A DNA stretch of 35,563 bases, taken from Paracoccaceae bacterium. GTDB taxonomy: Bacteria; Pseudomonadota; Alphaproteobacteria; Rhodobacterales; Rhodobacteraceae. The DNA lies in NCBI GenBank assembly GCA_021741465.1, contig JAIOXV010000013.1, positions 1 to 35,563 of the forward strand. Reading direction: 5' to 3'. The notes beneath the pieces are model-generated. The model ran no database searches. It had not been told where the DNA came from and saw only the letters and a list, made by a program, of their open reading frames with translations. Made by a program: the position numbers and the translations under genes. Position 1 is the first letter of the stretch. Each line of letters opens with the position of its first letter. Positions 1 to 7,130 of the stretch are shown piece by piece.

Positions 1-745
1 CCTCAGCTCCGCGCAATTCGCCGAGGATGATCCGGTCAGGCCGCAAGCGCAGCGTGGCCTGCAAGAGCTTGTCGGCAGACCGGGGTGAACCCTCGTCACG
101 CTGCGCGATGAGACTCACGGTATTGGGCTGGCCAGGCAGGAGTTCGAGGGAATCCTCAATCGTGACGATCCGCTCGTCGGAGGCGACCATTTCCAAGAGC
201 TTGCGACCGAGCTCAGTTTTGCCGGTCGAGGTGCCGCCAGAGACGATGAAGTTCAGCCGCTCGGAGACCAACTTGCTGAGGAAAGCTTCAACATCCGCCT
301 CTTCCGATACGGCGCGGATCTCAGCCACCATCGCGCGGCGCTCCTCTTCCAGGGAGTTTTCTTGACCCCGCAGAAAGCTGAAGGATTTGGCCACACGCCG
401 AACATCGCCGTGCCGTGATCGAAACACCCGAATGCCGATCACCGTGCCGCCCGAGACGGCAGGGCTGCCTACCACTTGGCAGCGCAACATCAGATCGCAA
501 TAGCGCACCGCAGCCGAGACCAGAGGCGCGGTTTCGGTGAAGGTGTTCGAGGTCGAGTTGGCAATCTGGGAAGCCAAATCGCGCACGGACCGCGCGGGCA
601 GGGCGGCAAGGCCGCTTGGGGTCATGTGAATCTGCCCTGCGCGCTCCAGCCAGATCGACCCATCGGCGTTGATTGCCAGCTCCATGACGGCCGGGTCTGA
701 CAGGGCGGCATCAAGCTGCCCGAGATAGGTGTCGAGATAGCTCAT
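1..745 (-). CDS. virB11: VirB11 secretion ATPase, 3' end cut by window edge
   Basis: Hexameric cytoplasmic ATPase that powers pilus assembly and substrate transfer at the inner-membrane base of a type IV secretion system. Translating leftwards from the ATG at 745 gives about 248 residues open to the window edge. A Walker A motif (GGTSTGKTE) lies at about residues 168-176. A later stretch, RPDRIILGELRGAE, is the conserved region around the Walker B/His-box part of VirB11/GspE ATPases. The N-terminal part before residue 150 matches the usual VirB11 N-domain in size. The start codon shares one base with the virB10 stop (TGATG), indicating translational coupling. The last roughly 80-90 residues expected for the family lie outside the window. 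Family assignment is firm; the symbol follows Agrobacterium naming. Confidence 0.93.
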   Translation of the reverse strand, partial: MSYLDTYLGQLDAALSDPAVMELAINADGSIWLERAGQIHMTPSGLAALPARSVRDLASQIANSTSNTFTETAPLVSAAVRYCDLMLRCQVVGSPAVSGGTVIGIRVFRSRHGDVRRVAKSFSFLRGQENSLEEERRAMVAEIRAVSEEADVEAFLSKLVSERLNFIVSGGTSTGKTELGRKLLEMVASDERIVTIEDSLELLPGQPNTVSLIAQRDEGSPRSADKLLQATLRLRPDRIILGELRGAE

Positions 746-2064
746 CAGTAAAACGCCAGATCCGCATCGACGCGGATCATCACGATCGCGCCCTGATTGA
801 CGCTGATCGTCGGCGGGATGCTGAGATAGTCGGCCATCACAGTATTGACCGCTTCCCCGAGATCGGTGCCGACGTTTTCGGCGGTGTCCGAGGCCACTTC
901 ATTGGCCGCGTATTTGTCGGCTGCCAGTGTTGGCACGGCACCGATAAGGGAAATCAGAGCGGCCGTCCCAAAGCGCTGGAGGAAGTGGTTTCGCACCGTG
1001 CCGGGCAAACCCGAGCGCCCGATGCGGTCGGTGCCATAGGCGGCAAGGGTGACGGACTGCCCATAGGTGGTGACCAGCCGGTCCCAGGCGATGAGTACGC
1101 GCCTCTGACCGGCATCAACTTCGGAATCATACCGTCCAAACAAGCGCGAGCCGCGCGGGATCAGCACCCGGGACATATCATACGACCAGACGTCATGGCT
1201 GACGATGGCAGAGACACTACCGGCCAGATCTGTGCTGATCGCGGTCTCAAGCGCGGCCTCGATCAACGTCCCTTGCATCACGGTATGGGCTGGATCGGCG
1301 ATCACCTCCGCTTGCCGGACTTCGGCCGCCGTGGCCCCAGCCCTGCGAAACGCATCATCGCCGGTGGCCGCTTGCGCCGGCGCACCTGGGGCAGGGGGCG
1401 CAGTTCCAGCCTCGCCGCCCATGTCCATGTTGGAGCGCAGAGCCACCATGTCGGAATGGATCTGCGCCTCATTGAGCATCTCGGCCTCTTGCCTGCGCCT
1501 GGCCAGTTCTTCTTCACGAGCGCGGGCCGCTTCAGCTTCTGAGTCACCATCGATCAGCGCCTGGGTCTCGAGCTCGGTCTGAAGGCGGATGTTCTCGCGC
1601 TCAAGTTCGGAGAGGGCTGCCGCGCGGGCCTTCGCATCGGCATCAAGGGCAGCAACCTGCGCTTTGAGGTCAGCGAGTGCGGCCTCATCCGTGACGGTCA
1701 CCGGATTGGCCTTGAGATCGGCGATCTGGGCGTTCAGGGCCTCGATCTCGGCCTGCAAGCGTTCTGCCTCCGAGGTATCTGGTGCTGCCGGGACGATCTG
1801 CGGCTTTGGCCGTGTGACGCTGAAGCCATCGGTGCCCGTGCCATCGCCCTGAAAATCGCTGACCGAAGCGGTCTCGATCGCGGGAGCCGGGGCAGGGGCA
1901 TCGGGTGCGGCCAAAACCAGCCAGGCCCCGACGCCGACGCCGGCAACAGCTGTGACGGCAGAAAGGGCGTAAGGATTTATGCCCCGGCGGCGCTTCAGGG
2001 CCTCGGAAGGTTTCATGCGCTCCATGCGGGCGGTGAGTTTTTCGGCCTGGGTTTCGTCGCTCAT
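745..2064 (-). CDS. virB10: VirB10, energy-sensing scaffold of the type IV secretion core complex
   Basis: Spans the inner membrane, periplasm and outer membrane and links ATP use to channel opening. The 439-aa product has a short basic cytoplasmic N-terminus, one membrane segment (about residues 32-53), a Pro/Ala-rich linker, a long heptad-rich region likely to be a coiled coil (about 97-200), and a C-terminal TrbI/VirB10 beta-barrel domain with the typical VLIPRGSRLFGRY stretch. The start at 2064 is chosen because its ATGA overlaps the virB9 stop; a longer frame upstream would run 20 codons into virB9. The coiled coil is longer than the Pro-rich region of many VirB10 proteins, which is a visible family variation rather than a defect. 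Confidence 0.93.
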   Translation of the reverse strand: MSDETQAEKLTARMERMKPSEALKRRRGINPYALSAVTAVAGVGVGAWLVLAAPDAPAPAPAIETASVSDFQGDGTGTDGFSVTRPKPQIVPAAPDTSEAERLQAEIEALNAQIADLKANPVTVTDEAALADLKAQVAALDADAKARAAALSELERENIRLQTELETQALIDGDSEAEAARAREEELARRRQEAEMLNEAQIHSDMVALRSNMDMGGEAGTAPPAPGAPAQAATGDDAFRRAGATAAEVRQAEVIADPAHTVMQGTLIEAALETAISTDLAGSVSAIVSHDVWSYDMSRVLIPRGSRLFGRYDSEVDAGQRRVLIAWDRLVTTYGQSVTLAAYGTDRIGRSGLPGTVRNHFLQRFGTAALISLIGAVPTLAADKYAANEVASDTAENVGTDLGEAVNTVMADYLSIPPTISVNQGAIVMIRVDADLAFY

Positions 2065-2777
2065 TGGCTGACCCCCGGCTCGGCGGTGACGCAGACGTAC
2101 TCTTCGCCATAGCGCAGAACCCAACGTTCAGAGCGCGTGCTGACCGTGATGGTGGTGCCGCGCACAGAGGAATTGACCGAGTATTCTTGCCCCTTTGCAT
2201 CGGCCCGGAAGATCGTCGGCATTGGCGCGCCGGGTGGGATGACAAAGGTGGTCTTGCGCCCATCATCCGAGATTGAGACTGGCGCAAAGCCGGGCAGAGC
2301 GCGGCCCTTTTTCATGATCTTGTAGCTCATGGGCAAGGAGGCGGGGATTTCGCTGCCAGCAGCGGCGGCACGCGTGCTGCCCGGCACGGTGAACTTCACT
2401 GAATAGTTCGGTTCTCCACGGCCCCCTTCGGTGACTTGCAGAAAGTAGATGTTGCGCTGCGTCTCGACCGTCAGGTTGGTCGTGGCACCGGCGACGACGG
2501 GCTTGATGATGAAGAGGTTGGCCCGCTCCAGCTTGTCGATCTTGAAGCTTTCCAGATCGCCGATGGCAATCGACTGGATTTGCTCACCGGTTCCAAGTTC
2601 GACCAGGGTGACGTTTCTGAGCCGCGTGTTGATCCGGTAAACCTGCCCCTCCTGATAAGTCGCATAGGTCACGCGCGCATCATGGCTGCCGGGCCTGGGA
2701 GATGTCTCGGCCAAGGCGGGAAGGGCGGTCATCGAGATCAGAAGCCCGAGCGCAGGAAGAGTCAGGGGATGGGTCAT
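2061..2777 (-). CDS. virB9: VirB9, outer-membrane core complex protein
   Basis: Periplasmic/outer-membrane component that forms the secretion core with VirB7 and VirB10. The 238-aa product starts with a Sec signal peptide (cleavage likely after ALA at about residue 23), followed by a VirB9/CagX/TrbG-type beta-sandwich N-domain and a C-terminal domain with a PMSYKIMKKG segment. There is a single cysteine, at residue 229, close to the C-terminus. In Agrobacterium a C-terminal VirB9 cysteine forms a disulfide with the VirB7 lipoprotein, so this residue may matter here (inference). The gene starts one base after the virB8 stop and overlaps virB10 by four bases. Confidence 0.93.
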   Translation of the reverse strand: MTHPLTLPALGLLISMTALPALAETSPRPGSHDARVTYATYQEGQVYRINTRLRNVTLVELGTGEQIQSIAIGDLESFKIDKLERANLFIIKPVVAGATTNLTVETQRNIYFLQVTEGGRGEPNYSVKFTVPGSTRAAAAGSEIPASLPMSYKIMKKGRALPGFAPVSISDDGRKTTFVIPPGAPMPTIFRADAKGQEYSVNSSVRGTTITVSTRSERWVLRYGEEYVCVTAEPGVSQ

Positions 2778-2778
2778 G

Positions 2779-3459
2779 TCATTCCTCCGTGGGGGCCAAG
2801 GTTTCTGCGGTGATGCGGTAATCCGTCACCAGAAATCCGGTTGGGTTCTGCCAAACGAGGTCGAGTGCGGTTTGTTTGGACGGCTCGAAGCGATAGGTGA
2901 CGGTCGCGGTGAACTTGCCGATCCGGTCGGGCACGCCTTCGCCATCGGACACCCAGGTCTTGGTAAAGCGCACTTGCGCGGTGGTATCCGTCACCGGGGT
3001 AATCGACAGAACATCGATGACCACTTTGGAATTCTGGCCGTAGAGCTTTGGCGGGTAGTTGGCGTTGCCTTCCGTCCAGAGGCTCACGAGGCCTTGGCGG
3101 GCATTGCCTTCGGACCAGGTGTAGGCGCGCAGAATGCGGGATTCATTGTCATGCTGGTCATAGGTTTCGCGGTCGGTGACATAGGCAAAGAGCAGGCTTT
3201 GGCGGATGGCCTCGGCCTGTTCTATCCCGGCCTTTTCCACTGCGACCACGCGTTCAGCGACGCCGGTGTCCTTGTCGACGATGGCGAGGAAGGCCTCGGT
3301 CTGTTTCAAGGGGAGCATTGTGACGACCGCGATCATGCCCATCAGACCGATTGCGAGACCGCCGCCCGCCACGCCATAGGCGATGCGTTCGCGCTTTTTG
3401 ACGCCGTAGAACATCTCGGCCTCGAGAAAACTTCTCAATTCAGGGTTTGAGCCTGTCAT
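2779..3459 (-). CDS. virB8: VirB8, inner-membrane assembly factor
   Basis: Bitopic inner-membrane protein that nucleates the type IV secretion channel through its periplasmic NTF2-like domain. The 226-aa product has a cytoplasmic N-terminus (MTGSNPELRSFLEAEMFYG), one transmembrane segment at about residues 25-47, and a periplasmic domain. The latter contains the family-typical region around YGQNSKVVIDVLSITPV and ends in a strand-rich part (TATVTYRFEP). Length and layout match the VirB8 family. The ATG overlaps the stop of a possible small ORF (3456-3584) in an ATGA arrangement; otherwise it lies 66 nt after the virB6 stop. Confidence 0.92.
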   Translation of the reverse strand: MTGSNPELRSFLEAEMFYGVKKRERIAYGVAGGGLAIGLMGMIAVVTMLPLKQTEAFLAIVDKDTGVAERVVAVEKAGIEQAEAIRQSLLFAYVTDRETYDQHDNESRILRAYTWSEGNARQGLVSLWTEGNANYPPKLYGQNSKVVIDVLSITPVTDTTAQVRFTKTWVSDGEGVPDRIGKFTATVTYRFEPSKQTALDLVWQNPTGFLVTDYRITAETLAPTEE

Positions 3460-3584
3460 TGTCTTGCTCCGAAAATGGGAATTTGCGCGGTCGGCAGTTG
3501 TGCGGCGTGGGCCAGTTCGTCAGCGTCAACTGTCGCGGATGAATTGACCCAAACGCGCCCTTGCGGCTTGGCCGCGCTCAGCAT
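3456..3584 (-). CDS. possible 42-aa ORF overlapping the virB6 3' end and coupled to virB8
   Basis: A short frame starting MLSAAKPQGRVWVN and ending QIPIFGARQ. It begins at an ATG inside the last codons of virB6 (+1 frame, 59-nt overlap), fills the 66-nt gap, and stops in an ATGA overlap with the virB8 start. This coupling is the style used by most genes of the operon. It occupies the position where virB7 normally sits, but has no signal peptide or lipobox and no cysteine. It could be a small T4SS accessory protein, a remnant of a longer VirB6 tail separated by a frameshift, or simply chance. No ribosome binding site was established. Confidence 0.4.
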   Translation of the reverse strand: MLSAAKPQGRVWVNSSATVDADELAHAAQLPTAQIPIFGARQ

Positions 3585-4524
3585 CGGACCGCGCCTGATC
3601 GCGCAAATGGTGGTGCTCGGTCTTGCCGTGCATGAAGCCCGAGCGCACTTCGTTCATCCGGCGCGCCGAATAGTCGGAAGCCTTTTCTAGCGGCTTGCCT
3701 GCGATCCGGAGCGCCTGCGGCGCGAAGCTCGCGAGGCTGATCTGGCCGGTGATGTGCGTCACGGCATTCGGGATCGCCATCAGGGCGAAGATGCCGACGA
3801 AAACGATAACGAAGAAGCCGAGGATGGAGCCGAGGTCGGTCACATCCTTTGTCTCGCGGAAAACGTCGTGGGCAACGGTGACGACCGCCACGATGACCCC
3901 GGCGGAGGCGACCGGATACATCAGGTAGCCGATCATCGCCGAAAGCCAGGCCTCGAACATGCCCTTGGTCTTCTCGAAGATCGTGGCGCCGATGGCAATT
4001 GGGGCAACCCCGAGCAGGAAAGCGATCATCAGCTTCGAGAAGCCAACGATGAAGACATAGACCGCCATCAAGACGCCCAGCACCACGTAAAGAACGGCTG
4101 CCACAAAGCCGCGCATGATTGAAGACATCGCGGAAGACACAGAATCTACGTTCCCGGCCATCATGTTCGCCATGTCATCCATGGCCGCTGTGGCGGAGGC
4201 CCCAACACCACCGCCTCCCAAGCGGAAGTATTCCAGCGCAAGAGCACTGAGCCCGTTGCTGGCGGCGTCATAGATCTGGGTGAAGTTGGACCAGGTCAGA
4301 CCGAACATCAGGACCATGACGATCCGGAACGACAGTTGAACCGCATCGCGCATGGAAATCCGGTAAACATTCAGGGCCGCGTTGATCCCGACCATGACGA
4401 GCAGGAGGGCAAGCAGTGTCGTGTAGATCGGCCCGACAGCACCGGCTGTCGCCTCGAAGTATTGCCGCCCCGCAGAGGTGATTGCCGCATCCAGCGTTGT
4501 CAGGATGGCCGAGACGCTGTCCAT
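3526..4524 (-). CDS. virB6: VirB6, polytopic inner-membrane channel protein
   Basis: VirB6/TrbL-family protein that forms part of the inner-membrane translocation path. The 332-aa product shows about six hydrophobic segments (roughly residues 33-54, 65-85, 135-160, 163-185, 195-215 and 228-252). A Gly/Ala/Met-rich periplasmic loop (about 100-130) separates the second and third segments. The hydrophilic, charged tail (from about 285) contains a His-rich patch (TEHHHLRDQ). The start at 4524 shares one base with the upstream stop (TGATG); a longer open frame upstream would be antiparallel noise from the preceding gene. The position between VirB5 and VirB8 fits the canonical order. Confidence 0.9.
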   Translation of the reverse strand: MDSVSAILTTLDAAITSAGRQYFEATAGAVGPIYTTLLALLLVMVGINAALNVYRISMRDAVQLSFRIVMVLMFGLTWSNFTQIYDAASNGLSALALEYFRLGGGGVGASATAAMDDMANMMAGNVDSVSSAMSSIMRGFVAAVLYVVLGVLMAVYVFIVGFSKLMIAFLLGVAPIAIGATIFEKTKGMFEAWLSAMIGYLMYPVASAGVIVAVVTVAHDVFRETKDVTDLGSILGFFVIVFVGIFALMAIPNAVTHITGQISLASFAPQALRIAGKPLEKASDYSARRMNEVRSGFMHGKTEHHHLRDQARSDAERGQAARARLGQFIRDS

Positions 4525-5012
4525 CAGAAGCTGCCGCCACACATGGTTTCTGCGACAGCCGTCAGGGTTGCGGCCTCCTCCGCAATCGCCTTCGTCTGCT
4601 GCCAGCTGAGGCGCTGGACGTCGTGATGATCGCGCAATGCAGCCGCGATGGCTTCGACCTCTTCCCAGTTCGCCACTTTGCCTGCGCAACCGCAATCCTG
4701 CGTTTCAATCACGTTGCGCACGCGGACCAGTCCGTAGATGTCGCGCAGCGCCCGCGCTTCGGGGCCGGACCGCGCCAACGCGTAACCGGCGGGCCAAGAG
4801 GCCTCACAGTTGCGGAATTCTTCGTTCACTGCTCCCGGGATCGGCTGGATGTCTTCCGGTATCTCGACCTTGGGCAAAACGTCGAGGTAGGCGTCCTCTT
4901 GGGCAAGGTCTGCCGGGACAGGGGTTTCGGCCCAAGCTGCGGCCGAGAATACCGTGAACAGCCCAAGGGCACCGCCCATCATTCGCACTTTGAAATCATT
5001 GGCCATGCTCAT
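4524..5012 (-). CDS. unknown periplasmic Cys-containing protein of the T4SS operon
   Basis: Not recognised as a named family. The 162-aa product has an N-terminal signal peptide (hydrophobic run at about residues 12-28, cleavage likely after AWA). It has four cysteines in the mature part (69, 107, 109 and 158), two of them in a CGC pair, suggesting periplasmic disulfides. It contains no obvious enzyme motif. It is translationally coupled on both sides: ATGA overlap with virB5 upstream and TGATG with virB6 downstream. It is therefore probably a structural or accessory part of this secretion apparatus. Its place between VirB5 and VirB6 is where pKM101-type systems carry an entry-exclusion gene, but no sequence resemblance is claimed. 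Confidence 0.75.
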   Translation of the reverse strand: MSMANDFKVRMMGGALGLFTVFSAAAWAETPVPADLAQEDAYLDVLPKVEIPEDIQPIPGAVNEEFRNCEASWPAGYALARSGPEARALRDIYGLVRVRNVIETQDCGCAGKVANWEEVEAIAAALRDHHDVQRLSWQQTKAIAEEAATLTAVAETMCGGSF

Positions 5013-5800
5013 TCTCCCCCAAGGACTTTGATGAACTTCTGCTCTTCGGCGGCGGTGGCGGCATCCATGACGCCCGCTTCGCCCATGCCCATCAGCTGGG
5101 CGGATTCCATGTTCCAGATATTTGCCAGAGCGATCGACAACTCCGCCGTAACCCGGGTGTTGAGGTCGATGGCCTCTTTCAGCCCTTCGGTGTCCGGAAT
5201 TTCCTGAACTAGCTCGTGCACCCGCTCGAGGCTTTCCGAGGCCTTGACAGAGGAGGTTTCTGCGGCGGCCGAAAGGAAGGCGGCGGTGTTGGCTTGCGTA
5301 CCAATCCGAGCGGCGCCTTCGTCGTCGCTGTTCGCCAGAGTATCGACGGTGGCCACATCAAGCCCGGCCGAAGCGAAGAACTCCGAGACATATTGCGCGG
5401 CAGGCTTGTCGCCGACCTTGCCCGAGGTCGTCATCAGGGAATAGCTGCCGTCTTTGGCCGCGATCAATCCACCAGTCAGATCGGCGACATCGGGCAGGAT
5501 ATCGTCAAAGAAGGTATCCGGGTCTGGGATGCCCAAGGCTTCCAGGGTCAACCCGTTGCGCAGGGCGTCGAGCTGCGCCTTCAGCGTGGCGATCTGTTCG
5601 ATCTGCTTCAGGATCTGCTCATCGAGCTTCAGGTTGGAGGCGATCATCTCCTTCACCTGCAGCTTGGCCTCGGTCAGCACCTCGCCGATCTTGGCGATAC
5701 TGGTCAGATCAACTGTCGGTACGCCCTGCGCGAGGGCAGGGGATAGCATCGCGGCAGAAATCAGAAGAGGGCCAAGACCCCGGACAAGATTGCGGATCAT
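5009..5800 (-). CDS. virB5: VirB5-like minor pilus protein
   Basis: Secreted minor pilin thought to sit at the pilus tip and mediate contacts. The 263-aa product has a Sec signal peptide ending in ALA at about residue 24. The mature N-terminus is QGVPTVDLTSI, followed by a helical region rich in Lys, Leu and Gln (about 35-85, probable coiled coil), a less structured middle, and a helical C-terminus ending FIKVLGGE. This layout is typical of VirB5/TrbJ proteins. The ends of the protein resemble the ends of the upstream product (5797-6939), indicating that the two are paralogues. It overlaps both neighbours by four bases. VirB5 proteins diverge strongly, so the assignment rests on layout plus context. 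Confidence 0.8.
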   Translation of the reverse strand: MIRNLVRGLGPLLISAAMLSPALAQGVPTVDLTSIAKIGEVLTEAKLQVKEMIASNLKLDEQILKQIEQIATLKAQLDALRNGLTLEALGIPDPDTFFDDILPDVADLTGGLIAAKDGSYSLMTTSGKVGDKPAAQYVSEFFASAGLDVATVDTLANSDDEGAARIGTQANTAAFLSAAAETSSVKASESLERVHELVQEIPDTEGLKEAIDLNTRVTAELSIALANIWNMESAQLMGMGEAGVMDAATAAEEQKFIKVLGGE

Positions 5801-6939
5801 TCGGAACCACCCTTCACTTTGATGAATGTTGCATCGACGGCATAGGCTTGCAGCCAGAGGGCGTAGCGGGCCTGATCGACCTTTACGCGGGCCGCCTTGA
5901 CCCGCTCGACCATGAGCCCAATGCGGACAGCTTCCGCCCGGGCGTAGCTGTTGAGATCGAGGGCCTCTTTGGTCGATTTGGTCGTGGGAATGCGTTCGAT
6001 GATGGAACGCAGCCGTTTCAGCGAAGCCTCGATTTCGACGCTGGCATGCATGCCGTAATGCAGCCCTGCGTCTGATATGTTGCTGGCCTCGGCGATCGCC
6101 ATGTCGCGCGGATCGAAGGTGCCAACCTGATCCACGCCCGTGATCTTGCCAGCATAGGCATTGAAGAACCCCGTGATGCGGACGACGTAATTTTGCGTCT
6201 CTTCAAAGGGCGGGATGCCGCCATACTTTGTGACATTGCCTGGACCGGCGTTATAGGCGGCAAGGGCCAGCGGTACCGATCCGAATTTGTTCAACTGCGT
6301 CAGGAAGTACCGCGCGCCACCATCCAGCTGCAGCATCGGGTCATCATAATAGGCGGGGTAGATCCCGAGATCCTTGGCGGTGTCCGGCATGACCTGCGTC
6401 AGGCCAAAAGCGCCAACCGGGCTGCGCGCCCCGATGGAAAACCCGGATTCCTGCTTCACGAGGCTCTGGAACCAGATGCGAAACTCGACGGGGTTCAGCC
6501 CGGCGCGGGCAAGACCAGGGTGGCCTGCATATTTCTGCGCGGTGGCCACGATCATCTCTTCGATGCTGGTCTTGGCATCGCCGAAAAGCCGGGCGGCATA
6601 AGGGTTGTTGTCCTCAACCGAGTAAAGGACTTCCGCCTCGGCCCCGGGAATCACTTCGAGATCGCCGATCCACGGTGTCTGACCCGTCATCATCGCCAGC
6701 GTGGCATCCAGCGCGTCGAGTTGGTCCTGGTGCAATTCGTCGATACGACGCTTCTTGTCAGCCTCTAGTTCGCGCCCGCCGGTCAGATAGGACATCTGAG
6801 CGATTTCCAACCCGTGCTGGATGATCGACTTCGGGTCGACAATCGGCACGCCTTGCGCCGTCGCAGGCCAAGGCAGGACCGCAACGCCCAAGGCCAATGC
6901 CCCGATCATGCAAAGAGGTTTATTCGCAGGGAATGACAT
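5797..6939 (-). CDS. lytic transglycosylase domain embedded in a VirB5-like protein
   Basis: A 380-aa exported protein. Residues 1-28 form a signal peptide. The mature N-terminus (QGVPIVDPKSI) resembles that of the neighbouring VirB5. Residues about 135-260 are a goose-type lysozyme/SLT domain: catalytic Glu in VKQESGF (Glu164), then FGLTQVMP and AYNAGPG. The C-terminal 74 residues (307-380; KEALDLN ... FIKVKGGSE) again resemble the VirB5 tail. The likely role is local peptidoglycan opening (VirB1 function) physically joined to a pilus-tip-type protein. The start at 6939 is preferred because it gives a Lys before the hydrophobic core; 6909 is an alternative. The gene overlaps the lipoprotein gene by 20 nt and virB5 by four. 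Confidence 0.85.
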   Translation of the reverse strand: MSFPANKPLCMIGALALGVAVLPWPATAQGVPIVDPKSIIQHGLEIAQMSYLTGGRELEADKKRRIDELHQDQLDALDATLAMMTGQTPWIGDLEVIPGAEAEVLYSVEDNNPYAARLFGDAKTSIEEMIVATAQKYAGHPGLARAGLNPVEFRIWFQSLVKQESGFSIGARSPVGAFGLTQVMPDTAKDLGIYPAYYDDPMLQLDGGARYFLTQLNKFGSVPLALAAYNAGPGNVTKYGGIPPFEETQNYVVRITGFFNAYAGKITGVDQVGTFDPRDMAIAEASNISDAGLHYGMHASVEIEASLKRLRSIIERIPTTKSTKEALDLNSYARAEAVRIGLMVERVKAARVKVDQARYALWLQAYAVDATFIKVKGGSE

Positions 6940-7123
6940 CAAGGCTCGACGTGTTGCCGCGAGAGACGAGGCCCGTATCCGGGCTTGCGCCCTTGGTAGA
7001 AGTGGTGACAGTGGACCCAGCGGTGGCCCAGCAATTGGTTTTGGCAATCGGCACACCGGTGCAGGCGGCGAGCCCCGAACATCCGAGTCCGATAATCAAG
7101 GTTATGTAATATATCGATTTCAT
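6920..7123 (-). CDS. small lipoprotein, candidate VirB7 or entry-exclusion protein
   Basis: A 67-aa product with a short basic N-terminus, a hydrophobic stretch and a lipobox (GLAAC, lipidated Cys21). The mature protein is about 47 residues, rich in Ser/Thr/Gly, with two further cysteines (31 and 66). The start at 7123 has a good ribosome binding site: AAGGA overlaps the end of virB4, whose stop is at 7131. Small lipoproteins in VirB operons are usually VirB7, which tethers VirB9 to the outer membrane by disulfide, or entry-exclusion proteins. This one sits after virB4 rather than after virB6. The spare cysteines and the lone C-terminal Cys of VirB9 favour the VirB7 reading, but this is inference. 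Confidence 0.75.
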   Translation of the reverse strand: MKSIYYITLIIGLGCSGLAACTGVPIAKTNCWATAGSTVTTSTKGASPDTGLVSRGNTSSLDVIPCE

Positions 7124-7130
7124 TGGACAA

